From the NCBI GenBank assembly GCA_902775135.1, contig CACYKY010000003.1, forward strand, positions 83,056 to 147,055: a DNA stretch of 64,000 nucleotides, read 5' to 3'. Under the pieces are notes generated by a model. It was not told where the DNA came from and ran no database searches. It worked only from the letters and a program-made list of their open reading frames with translations. Below are positions 35,730 to 46,322 of this stretch, one piece after another. This DNA is from an uncultured Bacteroidota bacterium (GTDB taxonomy: Bacteria; Bacteroidota; Bacteroidia; Bacteroidales; P3). Within the stretch, counting starts at the first letter, position 1, and each line of letters begins with the position of its first letter. The position numbers and the translations under genes are program-made.

Positions 35730-35732
35730 ACT

Positions 35733-36956
35733 ATGAAAGTATCGAGGATATTCAAAGGCGACCGTACGATCTGGGTGGTGTTCCTGCTGCTCAGCATCAT
35801 CTCACTGGTGGAGGTGTACAGCTCCATCGGACTGTTCGCCTATTCGTCGCCTGGCGGAGGATGGCCTACGGGACTATTCCTGAAGCACCTTTTCATTGTG
35901 GTTGCCACATGGGTTGTGGTTGCGCTGGCCTCGCATGTGAACTATCGATTCTTCTCCCGTTTTGCGGTGATGGGTTTCTGGATATCCATTGTACTGCTGG
36001 CTGTGGTGCTGATGATGGGAGGCCGATGGTTCCGACTGCCCGTGGTGGGTCAGTTCCAGCCATCAGAGGTGGCGAAGGTGATGCTGGTACTCTTTGTGGC
36101 CCGTCAGCTGGCCCTCAAGAAAGACCAGGCCGGAGAACTCGGCACTTTCCTCTCGCTGCTGATATATATTGTAGGTGTGGTGGTGCTGGTTCTCCCCGAG
36201 AACTTCTCCACCGCTGCGCTCATCTTCCTCTCGTGCTACCTGATGATGCTCTTTGGGGGCGTGAACCGCAAATGGTGGTGGCGGCTTATGCTGGCCGGAC
36301 TCCTGGTGGTGGTGGTGGGTTTGGGGATCACCTATTTCCGCTACGACAACAGCCTCAACAATCAGAGCGCCCAAGCCGCCCAAACAGAGCAGCTGCTGGA
36401 ACGTTCCACCACATGGGGTCACCGTATCCACTCATGGATCAAACCCAACCCCGAGGAACTGTCGCAGGAGAATATGGCTCGCATGGCCATTGCACGCGGA
36501 GGATTCTTCGGCGTAGGTCCGGGAAACACCGTCCATGCCCGCCTGATGACGCAGGCACACAACGACTTCATCTACGCCATCATCATTGAGGAACTGGGAA
36601 TGCTGACGGGCATCATAGTATTCCTACTCTACAGCTTCTTCTATTTCAGATGTATCCGACTGGCTTGGCGCTGCAAAGGGCGTTTTGGCGCATTGGCTGT
36701 AGCTGGATTCGGGACCATGATATATCTCCAGGCGCTAGCCAACATGTGTGTGGCGGTAGGGGTATTGCCCGTCACCGGACAAACCCTTCCCTTCATCTCC
36801 TACGGCGGTACGGCCTACCTATTCCTAGGTTGCGGACTTGGCGTGATCCAATCGGTAGCTGCCGATGTGTACGACAAAGAAGCCCTGGAGAAAAAGAACG
36901 ACGATACAGAGACCGAAGCCTTGGTTGAAAACCAGGAGGAAACGGTGCAGGTATGA
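35733..36956 (+). CDS. ftsW: Septal peptidoglycan polymerase FtsW (SEDS family)
   Basis: 407 residues with about ten transmembrane helices. SEDS motifs are visible: FQPSEVAKVMLVLFVAR, PNPEELSQENMARMAIARGG (near the polymerase core), GPGNTVHARLM, and GQTLPFISYGGTAYLF. It polymerises glycan strands together with FtsI. The start is three bases after the murD remnant stop, and the stop overlaps an ATG that could start murG. Confidence 0.95.
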   Translation: MKVSRIFKGDRTIWVVFLLLSIISLVEVYSSIGLFAYSSPGGGWPTGLFLKHLFIVVATWVVVALASHVNYRFFSRFAVMGFWISIVLLAVVLMMGGRWFRLPVVGQFQPSEVAKVMLVLFVARQLALKKDQAGELGTFLSLLIYIVGVVVLVLPENFSTAALIFLSCYLMMLFGGVNRKWWWRLMLAGLLVVVVGLGITYFRYDNSLNNQSAQAAQTEQLLERSTTWGHRIHSWIKPNPEELSQENMARMAIARGGFFGVGPGNTVHARLMTQAHNDFIYAIIIEELGMLTGIIVFLLYSFFYFRCIRLAWRCKGRFGALAVAGFGTMIYLQALANMCVAVGVLPVTGQTLPFISYGGTAYLFLGCGLGVIQSVAADVYDKEALEKKNDDTETEALVENQEETVQV

Positions 36957-36982
36957 CAGATAACGAAAAAAGAAAGCAATAT

Positions 36983-38101
36983 ATGAAGATAATCATTAGT
37001 GGAGGAGGTAGCGGTGGACACATATTCCCCGCTGTGGCAATAGCCAACGCCGTGAAAGCGCGTTGGAACGATGCCGACATCCTTTTTGTCGGAGCAGAAG
37101 GCCGCATGGAGATGGAAAAGGTACCGGCTGCAGGATACAAGATTGTGGGGTTGCCCATCGCTGGACTTCAGCGCAAACTCACACCTGCCAACATTGTGAA
37201 GAACCTCCAGCTGCCGTTCCGCATCATGAAGAGTCGCAGCAAGGTGAAGAGCATCCTCACCGACTTTGCACCCGACATTGTGGTGGGTGTCGGCGGTTTT
37301 GCCAGCGAGCCTACGCTCAAAGCTGCGGCTTCCATGGGCTACAAGACCTTGCTGCAGGAGCAGAACTCCTATGCAGGGCTGACCAACAAGATTCTGGCTC
37401 GCAAAGCGCTGAAAATCTGCGTGGCCTATGAGGGTATGGAGCGTTTCTTCCCGAAAGAGAAGATAGTCTTCACCGGCAATCCCGTGCGTGCCGACATCGA
37501 GCAGATGTCTGCCACCGCCGCCGAAGGCCGTGAGCACTTTGGGCTCGAGGCCGATGGACGTGTTCTGCTCTCGGTTGGCGGCAGCTTGGGAGCGCGCAGC
37601 ATAAACGAAATGATTATCAGCCACCTGCACTTCTTCCGCGAAAACCGGATACAACTGCTTTGGCAGACGGGCAGATGGATGTATGACGAGGCCGTTGCCG
37701 CCGTAGAAAAGGCTCAGGTGGGGCAATGGGTCAAGGTGCATCAGTTCATCCAGCGCATGGACTTAGCCTATGCCGCTGCCGACGTTGTGGTGTCGCGAGC
37801 GGGGGCCATTGCCATTAGCGAGCTTTGCCTGGTTGGAAAGCCTGTGGTGCTCATACCCTCCCCCAATGTGGCCGAGGACCATCAGACCAAGAATGCCCTT
37901 GCCCTTGTTGACCGTGGGGCAGCGGTGATGGTGAAGGATGTAGATTGCGGCAGTCAGGGATTGGCAGCCGTCAAGGACATCTTCGATGCTCCCGAACGAC
38001 AGGCCGCCATGCGGGCCGCCATCGGCAAGATGGCTGTTCGCGGTGCCGCCGAGAAGATTGTCGACCAGATAGAAAAACTTATTAATACTAACGTGAAATG
38101 A
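36983..38101 (+). CDS. murG: UDP-GlcNAc transferase MurG
   Basis: 372 residues from the ATG at 36983, which gives MKIIISGGGSGGHIFPA. An in-frame ATG at 36953 overlapping the ftsW stop would add ten residues and cannot be excluded. MurG adds GlcNAc to lipid I, forming lipid II on the inner membrane. Motifs seen are GGGSGGHIFPAVAIANA, QEQNSYAGLTNKILA, GNPVRADI, SVGGSLGARSINEM and SRAGAIAISELCLVGKP. murC starts inside its last codons. Confidence 0.96.
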   Translation: MKIIISGGGSGGHIFPAVAIANAVKARWNDADILFVGAEGRMEMEKVPAAGYKIVGLPIAGLQRKLTPANIVKNLQLPFRIMKSRSKVKSILTDFAPDIVVGVGGFASEPTLKAAASMGYKTLLQEQNSYAGLTNKILARKALKICVAYEGMERFFPKEKIVFTGNPVRADIEQMSATAAEGREHFGLEADGRVLLSVGGSLGARSINEMIISHLHFFRENRIQLLWQTGRWMYDEAVAAVEKAQVGQWVKVHQFIQRMDLAYAAADVVVSRAGAIAISELCLVGKPVVLIPSPNVAEDHQTKNALALVDRGAAVMVKDVDCGSQGLAAVKDIFDAPERQAAMRAAIGKMAVRGAAEKIVDQIEKLINTNVK

Positions 38102-39528
38102 ACTACTATTTCCTTGGCATCGGAGGCATCGGTATGAGCGCATTGGCACGCTTCTTCCATCGTCGCGGCGACATCGTCAGCGGCTACGACCGCACACCCT
38201 CGCCGCTCACCGACGAGCTCCGTGCCGAAGGCATCGACATACATTTCGATGACAACCCCGACCTCATTCCCGCACAGGTGGACCTGGTTGTCTATACACC
38301 TGCCGTGCCGACCGACTCGCTCGAATTCCAAGCCCTTGCCGCACGTGGGGTGAAGATGGAAAAGCGCTCGCAGGTACTCGGCGAGGTGACACGCGGCAAG
38401 CGTTGCATAGCTGTTGCCGGAAGCCACGGGAAGACCACCACCACCACCATGATTGCCCACCTCCTTTCCGGTGCTCCCTGCGGCTGCAGCGCATTCCTCG
38501 GAGGTATCAGCAAGAACTTCAACAGCAACCTGCTGGTTAACAACAAGAGCGAATATGTAGTTGTCGAGGCTGACGAGTACGACCGCTCGTTCCTCCAGCT
38601 GCATCCCTACATGGCCGTCATCACAGCCACCGACCCCGACCACCTCGACATCTATGGCACCCATGAACACATGATGGAAGCCTACCTGCAGTTTGCCAAA
38701 CAGACAGATCCAGAGGGACACCTTTTCCTCAAGGAGAACATCTTCCTAACTGCCGATGGCGAACCTTTCGTAGAGTACGGCAGCCATCATCACGACCACG
38801 ACGAGGAACACCACCACCACCACGACCACACCGCAGCAAGCCTGGAAGGCAATGTCTCCACCTATACGGCGCGCGGCATCGAGGCCGACTACTACGCCAT
38901 CAACGTCCGCAACTATGGCGGCAACCTATTCTTCGACCTTCGTACTCCCGACGGTGTGCTCTACGACCTCGAACTCCAAGGCGCACCCCTGGTCAACGTG
39001 GAGAATGCGGTAGCCGCTTCGGCTGTGGCACTCAAATGCGGGCTGGACCAGTATCAGTTGCGCAGCGGACTGAAATCCTTTGCAGGCGTCCGCCGCCGCT
39101 TCGACTATCGTATTCGCGAGAAAGAGCTGGTCTATATCGACGACTATGCCCATCATCCCAGCGAGCTGCGCTCCACAATTGAGGCTGTCCGATTCCTCTA
39201 TCCCGGCAAACGGGTGGTAGGTATCTTCCAGCCCCACCTCTACACACGTACCCGTGACTTTGCTGACGAGTTTGCCAATGTCCTGCAAACCCTCGACGAA
39301 GTCATCATGATGCCCATCTATCCTGCCCGCGAGAAACCCATACTGGGGGTCACCTCCAGCATGGTGCTACGGAAGATGGACACTATGTCAAAGTACCTTT
39401 GCACCCCGGATCAGGTCCTCGAACTCGTTCCTGCCCTGTGTCCAGATGTGGTGTTGACTCTCGGTGCCGGCGACATCGACCGCCTGGTGCCCCGATTGGA
39501 AACCGTATTGAGAGAAAACATGTTATGA
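38098..39528 (+). CDS. murC: UDP-MurNAc-L-alanine ligase with a histidine-rich insertion
   Basis: 476 residues. It adds the first L-alanine to UDP-MurNAc. The Rossmann start GIGGIGMSALARFF, the ATP loop GSHGKTTTTTMIAH (from about residue 109), ATDPDHLDIY and RRRFDYR are present. Residues 230-244 form an unusual metal-binding-like stretch with nine histidines and several acids (HHHDHDEEHHH and HHDH), in a central-domain loop. The family has variable loops here, but such a histidine density is not a usual feature. It overlaps murG by four bases. Confidence 0.95.
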   Translation: MNYYFLGIGGIGMSALARFFHRRGDIVSGYDRTPSPLTDELRAEGIDIHFDDNPDLIPAQVDLVVYTPAVPTDSLEFQALAARGVKMEKRSQVLGEVTRGKRCIAVAGSHGKTTTTTMIAHLLSGAPCGCSAFLGGISKNFNSNLLVNNKSEYVVVEADEYDRSFLQLHPYMAVITATDPDHLDIYGTHEHMMEAYLQFAKQTDPEGHLFLKENIFLTADGEPFVEYGSHHHDHDEEHHHHHDHTAASLEGNVSTYTARGIEADYYAINVRNYGGNLFFDLRTPDGVLYDLELQGAPLVNVENAVAASAVALKCGLDQYQLRSGLKSFAGVRRRFDYRIREKELVYIDDYAHHPSELRSTIEAVRFLYPGKRVVGIFQPHLYTRTRDFADEFANVLQTLDEVIMMPIYPAREKPILGVTSSMVLRKMDTMSKYLCTPDQVLELVPALCPDVVLTLGAGDIDRLVPRLETVLRENML

Positions 39529-39566
39529 GCCAAAGGCAATAATGAATACCCTAAAAAAACAACAAA

Positions 39567-40328
39567 GTGAATAAGCCATTGAAACGTTCTACCAAGATTA
39601 TGCTCATCGTGCTGGGGGCTGCGGCGCTCGCCGTGTTGGTCATTGTGGCCAATGTGGTGCGTTCGCGCTCGCAGGTCAGGGGGCTCGAGGTGGTGATACG
39701 CTATGGCAAAACACCCCATCTGGTGGAGGATCAGGTGGTGAAGGACACGGTCATGCACCGCATTCCCAACCTCTTGCAACTCAGCGTGAAGAACATCGAC
39801 TGCCGCCGTGTGGCCGCCGTTGCACGCAGAGTCCCCTACCTGGAGAATGTGTCGGCATCGGTAAGTGTCGGTGGCAAAGTCGTGGTGCGTGCCGACCAGC
39901 GTCGGCCCATTATGCGCCTCTACTATGGCAACCGCGAGTTCTATATGGACTCGGAAGGAGCCCTCTTCCCGCCATCGGCCACGGGTTTCTGCGATGTGCT
40001 GGTAGCAGGTGGCAATTTCACCGAACCTCTGCGTCGCGACAGCCTCAATGCCCAAACCACCGCCCTCTGGAAGGTGGCATGCTTTCTCGACAGCGAGGAC
40101 GACTATGCACCTCTCATCGACCAGATCTTCGTTGAGAGCGACGGCGATATCATGATGGTCCCCAAAGTGGGCGACCACACGGTGGAGCTGGGCTCGGCCA
40201 ACGACCTCGACGCCAAGTTCTCCAACCTCCTCACCTTCTACCGCAAGGGCATGCCCCGTGCCGGATGGAACACTTACTCCAAAGTCAGCCTTAAGTTCAA
40301 AGGACAAGTAGTTTGTACGAAAAAATAA
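39567..40328 (+). CDS. ftsQ: Cell division protein FtsQ
   Basis: 253 residues starting with GTG at 39567; no ATG in frame lies upstream, and an ATG eleven codons later would cut the N-terminal basic segment. One transmembrane helix (about residues 11-31; IMLIVLGAAALAVLVIVANV) precedes a POTRA-like and a beta domain (VPYLENVSASVSVGGKVVV). It connects periplasmic divisome partners. It lies 38 bases downstream of murC and overlaps nothing. A ten-codon ATG-started frame in the gap (39542) is probably meaningless. Confidence 0.88.
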   Translation: MNKPLKRSTKIMLIVLGAAALAVLVIVANVVRSRSQVRGLEVVIRYGKTPHLVEDQVVKDTVMHRIPNLLQLSVKNIDCRRVAAVARRVPYLENVSASVSVGGKVVVRADQRRPIMRLYYGNREFYMDSEGALFPPSATGFCDVLVAGGNFTEPLRRDSLNAQTTALWKVACFLDSEDDYAPLIDQIFVESDGDIMMVPKVGDHTVELGSANDLDAKFSNLLTFYRKGMPRAGWNTYSKVSLKFKGQVVCTKK

Positions 40329-40348
40329 ATCAAAAAATATTTAGCATT

Positions 40349-41737
40349 ATGGAAAACGAAATCATTGTAGGACTCGACATCGGTACCACCAAGATTGCCT
40401 GTTTTGTTGGTATGCGTGGCGAAAGTGGCAAAGTGAAAATTCTAGGCTTCGGCAAGACCGAAAGCAAGGGCGTCGAACACGGCGTGGTGAAAAGTGTAAC
40501 CGAGACGGCCGACTCCATCCGTCGCGCCGTTAGTGAGGCTGCCGACCAAGCCGACGTCGACATCGACGAGGTGTATGTAGGCATAGCCGGTCAGCACATC
40601 AAGTCGCGTCCCAGTCATGGTAGCGTCATGATTCCTCCCGACCACCGACTCATCGAACAGGAGGATGTCGACCGTCTCATCACCGAGCAGTACAACACCC
40701 TGCTTGAGCCTGGCGAGGAGATTATCCACATCTTCCCTCAGCAATACATCGTCGACCGCGAACCCCTCAGCCGGGAGATTTATCCCGTGGGTGTCGTCGG
40801 CAAGACGCTCGAGGCCAATTTCCACATGGTGACGGCCAATGTGCAGAACCTCCAGTACATCAAGTATGCTGTTCAGGATGCCGGTTTGAAAATCAAGGAT
40901 GTCGTCCTCGAACCTGTGGCTTCGGCCAAGGCCGTTCTCGACGACAGCGACCGCGACGCCGGTGTTGCTATGGTTGACATCGGAGGCGGCACTACCGACA
41001 TCGCCATTTTCCACGATGGCATCATCCGCCACACCTCCGTCCTGCCCCTGGCCGGCAACGCCATCACCAATGACATCCGCGAAGGTTGCAACATCCTCAA
41101 GAGACAGGCCGAAAGCCTCAAGGTGAAGTTCGGCTCCTGCCTTGTGCAGGCTGTCAGCGAGAACGATGTCATCTCCATCCCCGGCATCCGCAGCCAGGCA
41201 CCGCGCGAAATCTATGTCAAGACCCTTGCAGGCATCATCAACGCTCGCACCAAGATGATTCTCGAACAGGTCGACTACGAAATCAAGCTTTCGGGATTCG
41301 ACAAGAAACTCATCGCCGGCGTGACCCTCACAGGTGGCGGTGCACAACTGAAGAACATCAAGGAACTCTGCGAACTCATCACCACTACCGACACCCGCAT
41401 CGGCATCCCCAACGAGCATCTCGAACCCGACAGTGTCTCCTTCGCCGACCTGGCACACCCCATGTATGCCACCGGTATCGGCCTCGTGCTCTATGGTCTC
41501 GAACAGGCCGAGTCCAACCACGAAGAGGAGCCCGAAGAGGAAGCGACACCCGCTGACAACGCCCGAGTCGACATCTTCGCCGATATGAACGTCGAGCCCA
41601 GCGAGGACCCCACTCCCGCCTCACAGGTTGTCCCCGAAAAACCTGCCAAGAAGGAGAAGACCAAGAAGAAAGGCAACTTTGAAAATACCATTAGTGGTTT
41701 CTTCAAAAAGGTGTTCGACGAAGGTATCGACGACTAA
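40349..41737 (+). CDS. ftsA: Divisome actin homologue FtsA
   Basis: 462 residues from the ATG at 40349 (MENEIIVGLDIGTTK). It binds ATP and tethers FtsZ to the membrane. Actin-fold motifs are present: GLDIGTTK (phosphate 1), MVDIGGGTTDIAIF (phosphate 2) and TLTGGGAQLKNIKEL (adenosine motif). An acidic linker follows, and the last 15 residues (NTISGFFKKVFDEG) form an amphipathic helix that fits the membrane-targeting sequence. It lies 20 bases downstream of ftsQ. Confidence 0.96.
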   Translation: MENEIIVGLDIGTTKIACFVGMRGESGKVKILGFGKTESKGVEHGVVKSVTETADSIRRAVSEAADQADVDIDEVYVGIAGQHIKSRPSHGSVMIPPDHRLIEQEDVDRLITEQYNTLLEPGEEIIHIFPQQYIVDREPLSREIYPVGVVGKTLEANFHMVTANVQNLQYIKYAVQDAGLKIKDVVLEPVASAKAVLDDSDRDAGVAMVDIGGGTTDIAIFHDGIIRHTSVLPLAGNAITNDIREGCNILKRQAESLKVKFGSCLVQAVSENDVISIPGIRSQAPREIYVKTLAGIINARTKMILEQVDYEIKLSGFDKKLIAGVTLTGGGAQLKNIKELCELITTTDTRIGIPNEHLEPDSVSFADLAHPMYATGIGLVLYGLEQAESNHEEEPEEEATPADNARVDIFADMNVEPSEDPTPASQVVPEKPAKKEKTKKKGNFENTISGFFKKVFDEGIDD

Positions 41738-41796
41738 TGTGCATAAGTTGTTGAAAACTAAATGGTAGAAACCGTCATTGTTTGAACGAAAAATAG

Positions 41797-41804
41797 TAAT
41801 TTTA
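41797..41804 (+). promoter_or_regulatory. Possible separate promoter for ftsZ
   Basis: TAATTTTA resembles the -7 box and lies 69 bases before the ftsZ ATG in the 136-base gap after ftsA. A matching -33 box at the right spacing is not clear, so confidence is limited. Confidence 0.4.
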
Positions 41805-41873
41805 TACTGCCAAACTTATAAGTTATTATTAAATAACGAATTCTTATTCAATAAGATAGAAATATACAAGCAC

Positions 41874-43531
<1,658 letters not shown>

Positions 43532-43532
<1 letters not shown>

Positions 43533-44410
43533 TGAACAAGAAACTGATTGGTATCATTTGCGCCATAGGCGCAGCGGTGTGCTACGGCACCAATCCGTTA
43601 GCCCGCTTCCTATACGCCGAGGGGATGAATATCCCCTCGGTACTCTTTTATCGCTTCGGCCTCGCTTGGGTCATCGTGGCGGTGGTGATGATGTTCCGCA
43701 AGGAGAGCCTGCGCGTCAATAGGCGCGAGTTCCTCACCCTCTCGGCCCTCGGCATCCTCTTCATCCTCTCATCCACCACACTCTACACATCCTTCAATCT
43801 CATGCCTTCCGGCATCGCTTCCACCATCCTCTTCACCTACCCCGTCATGACGGCGGCCATCATGACCTTCGTCTTTCGCGAACGGCTCACCCTACTCACC
43901 GTCCTTTCCATCGTCCTCTCTTTGGTGGGCGTGGCCCTGCTGTCGTTCAACGACGATGGCGCCACCTTCAGCCTCCTTGGCATCATCCTGGTGCTTGTCT
44001 CTGCATTCACCTATGCACTCTACATCATCGTCGTCGACAAGAGCCCGTTGCAGATGTCGTCGTTCAAAATCAATTTCTACGTGCTCTTCTACTGTGCCCT
44101 CGGCAATGTGGTCTATGCCCTCCTCATAGGGCAGCCGCTCATGCTGCCGCCCTCGCCTACGGCCTGGTTCTGGGTCTCATGGCTCGCCGTAGTACCCGCC
44201 ATCATGGCCCTGGTGATGATGGTCTACGCCGCCAAATACCTGGGTTCCACGCCCACGGCCATCCTCGGCGCCCTCGAGCCCATGACAGCCGTCCTCATCG
44301 GCGTCTTCGTCTTCGCCGAGCCCTTCTCCCTGCGTCTGCTGCTGGGCATCGTGCTCATCCTCGCCGCCGTCACCATGGTGGTCCTCTCCAAAGCCAAACG
44401 ACAAGCCTAG
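43532..44410 (+). CDS. EamA/DMT-superfamily transporter
   Basis: 292 residues from the ATG at 43532, which overlaps the ftsZ stop (TGATG). Ten hydrophobic helices fall into two related EamA halves, each with the pattern GTNPLARFLYAEG or FTYALYIIVVDKSP. Members export small metabolites or amino acids; the substrate cannot be read from the sequence. It may be co-transcribed with ftsZ but is probably a non-functional association with division. It converges on the ABC permease gene across a 25-base gap containing C8 and T7 runs. Confidence 0.85.
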
Positions 44411-44435
44411 TTTGCCCCCCCCTTTTTTTCAGGGG

Positions 44436-45707
44436 TCAGCGGACGAGGTGTCGGCGGTAGGTGCGGGCGGCGAGGAGGGCGGCAGCGCTGAAGGTCAGCA
44501 GGAGGATCAGGACGCTGAGCGCTATCTGGATGGTGGAGATTCCGAAGGGTAGGCGCAGCACGACGGCAGAGGGGGCTGTGAAGGGTACAAGCGTAAGCCA
44601 TTGCGCCAATGCGCCATCGGGACTTTGCAGCACCAAGGGGACGAGCATCAGGCTGACAATTATCGGCGAGAGCAGCAGGAGTACCCATTGGAGGGCGTCA
44701 GCGTCGCTGTCCAAGCGGGCAGCGAGGGCGGCGAGGAGTGCTCCGTAGAGCAGGTATCCCAGCAGGAAGAAGGCCAGGAAGACGCCTGCCACCAAAGGCA
44801 GGTTGATGGCTGTGAGGCCCTGCACGGTTTCGTCAACGAGGGTAACGGAGGTGTTGTATTGCGCTGTGGCCTCGACACCCTTGGTGGCGATGGAGCGGGC
44901 GGCCTGTTGTTCGCGGGCCTGGGCGAAGAGGTCGGGGTTGGCATGCTGGATGCCCCCGATGGCGGCAGACGCCAGGAGGACCCAAAGCACAAGTTGTGTG
45001 ATGGCGGTCAGGGCTACGCCGCTGATTTTACCCACCATGAGTTGTACGGGGTGCACCGAGGCGGCCACCACCTCGGCTACGCGGGTGGCTTTCTCCTCCT
45101 GCACGCTACGCATCACCTGCACACCGAAGATGATGAGCGCCAGCACCATGAGCACCGCCAGCACGGCGGCGAGCACTCCTTTGACGCGAGCGAAGCTTTC
45201 GTGGCCGGTGGCGGCATCGCGCGTGTGGAGGCGTATGTCGGTCGAGGCAACGGAGCGGAAGACTTCCGGGTCGAGTTGGTAAACATCCTCGAGGATGGCA
45301 TTGCGGAGCAGCATCTGCAGCTGCGCGGCAATGCTTTGTTGCAGCGCCAGCGGCGGTTCGGAGGAGCGGTGGTAGAGGAAGGCGTCGCGCGGAATGGTGG
45401 TTTCACGTGCGGGGATATAAAGGATGGCGGCGATGCGCGAGTCTTTTCCCATCTCGTTGTGGGCATAGTCAAGGCTGGGCATGCGGCGGAAAGAGAGTTC
45501 GTCGGTGGAGCGCAGGGAGTGGTCGAAGAGGCCTGTCTCGTCTACCACCAGCACCTCGGCTTGCTCGGCGTCTCGGTTGGCCGCTACGACAGGCAGCGCG
45601 TAGAGGGCCGCCAGCAGCAGGGGCACCAGCAGGGTGAGCACCCAGAAGGAAGGGCGCCGCAGGCGCAGGCGGTATTCGCGGTCAAGGATGAGGAGTATCT
45701 TCTTCAT
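44436..45707 (-). CDS. ABC-2 type transporter permease
   Basis: 423 residues. An N-terminal helix (SFWVLTLLVPLLLAALYAL) is followed by a large extracytoplasmic domain of about 140 residues and a C-terminal group of five to six helices, the layout of NatB-like ABC-2 permeases. A conserved cytoplasmic turn reads VQEEKATRVAEVVAASVHP, typical of this family. It pairs with the ATPase directly upstream, with a four-base overlap. The substrate, perhaps sodium or a lipid, is unknown. Confidence 0.87.
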   Translation of the reverse strand: MKKILLILDREYRLRLRRPSFWVLTLLVPLLLAALYALPVVAANRDAEQAEVLVVDETGLFDHSLRSTDELSFRRMPSLDYAHNEMGKDSRIAAILYIPARETTIPRDAFLYHRSSEPPLALQQSIAAQLQMLLRNAILEDVYQLDPEVFRSVASTDIRLHTRDAATGHESFARVKGVLAAVLAVLMVLALIIFGVQVMRSVQEEKATRVAEVVAASVHPVQLMVGKISGVALTAITQLVLWVLLASAAIGGIQHANPDLFAQAREQQAARSIATKGVEATAQYNTSVTLVDETVQGLTAINLPLVAGVFLAFFLLGYLLYGALLAALAARLDSDADALQWVLLLLSPIIVSLMLVPLVLQSPDGALAQWLTLVPFTAPSAVVLRLPFGISTIQIALSVLILLLTFSAAALLAARTYRRHLVR

Positions 45708-46315
45708 AGCTGCAGGGTTTTGTGGCAGAGGTCGCGGGCGGCTTCAGCATTGTGGGTGGAGAGGAGGATGGCGGTGCCATTGTGGCTGAGGCGTTCGATC
45801 TCGCGGCGCAACATGGCGGCATTGTCGGCATCAAAGCCCGAGAAGGGCTCGTCGAGTACCAGCAGGCGGGGACGGTGCACCACAGCGGAGATGAACTGCA
45901 CCTTCTGCTGCATGCCCTTGCTGAGGCGGTTGGCGGGACGCTTCCACCAGTCGGCGGCACCAAGGCGGTCAAACCAGGCGTGGGCTTCGCTTTGGGCATC
46001 GGCTAGACTCATGCCTTTGAGACGGGCCAGATAGAGCACCTGCTCGCCTACGCGCATACGGCGGTAGAGGCCGCGCTCCTCGGGGAGGTAACCCACGGCG
46101 GCCAGGTCGGCACGCGTCATGGGATGGCCGTCAAAGAGAAGGGTGCCGCTGTCGGCCTCGAGAATGCGGTTGACGATGCGCAGCAGGGTGGTCTTGCCGG
46201 CACCGTTGGCGCCGAGGATGCCCACCACCTCGCCGCTGTCGGCGGTGAAACTGATGCCGTCGAGGATGCGGTGGGAGCCAAAGGTCTTGCTGAGGTTGTC
46301 GGCTTGCAGTAGCAT
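45704..46315 (-). CDS. ABC transporter ATP-binding protein, short form
   Basis: 203 residues. Walker A is GANGAGKTTLLRI, the signature is LSKGMQQKVQ, Walker B is LLVLDEPFSGFD and the switch His is in STHNAEAA. All catalytic motifs are present, but the protein ends soon after the H-loop, whereas NatA-like partners of ABC-2 permeases are usually about 300 residues with a C-terminal extension. It overlaps the permease start and lies seven bases downstream of the BatA-like gene. Confidence 0.9.
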   Translation of the reverse strand: MLLQADNLSKTFGSHRILDGISFTADSGEVVGILGANGAGKTTLLRIVNRILEADSGTLLFDGHPMTRADLAAVGYLPEERGLYRRMRVGEQVLYLARLKGMSLADAQSEAHAWFDRLGAADWWKRPANRLSKGMQQKVQFISAVVHRPRLLVLDEPFSGFDADNAAMLRREIERLSHNGTAILLSTHNAEAARDLCHKTLQL

Positions 46316-46322
46316 GGGGTGA

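Noticed and set aside
36953..36985. murG starting at the ATG that overlaps the ftsW stop
   Set aside because: Possible, but the family N-terminus (MKIIISGGG) begins at 36983; the longer form is kept only as an alternative.
39542..39574. A ten-codon leader peptide before ftsQ
   Set aside because: It is very short and AT-rich, without any regulatory structure around it.
44411..44435. A bidirectional terminator between the EamA and ABC permease genes
   Set aside because: C8 and T7 runs allow only a four-base stem with GGGG, too weak to call.
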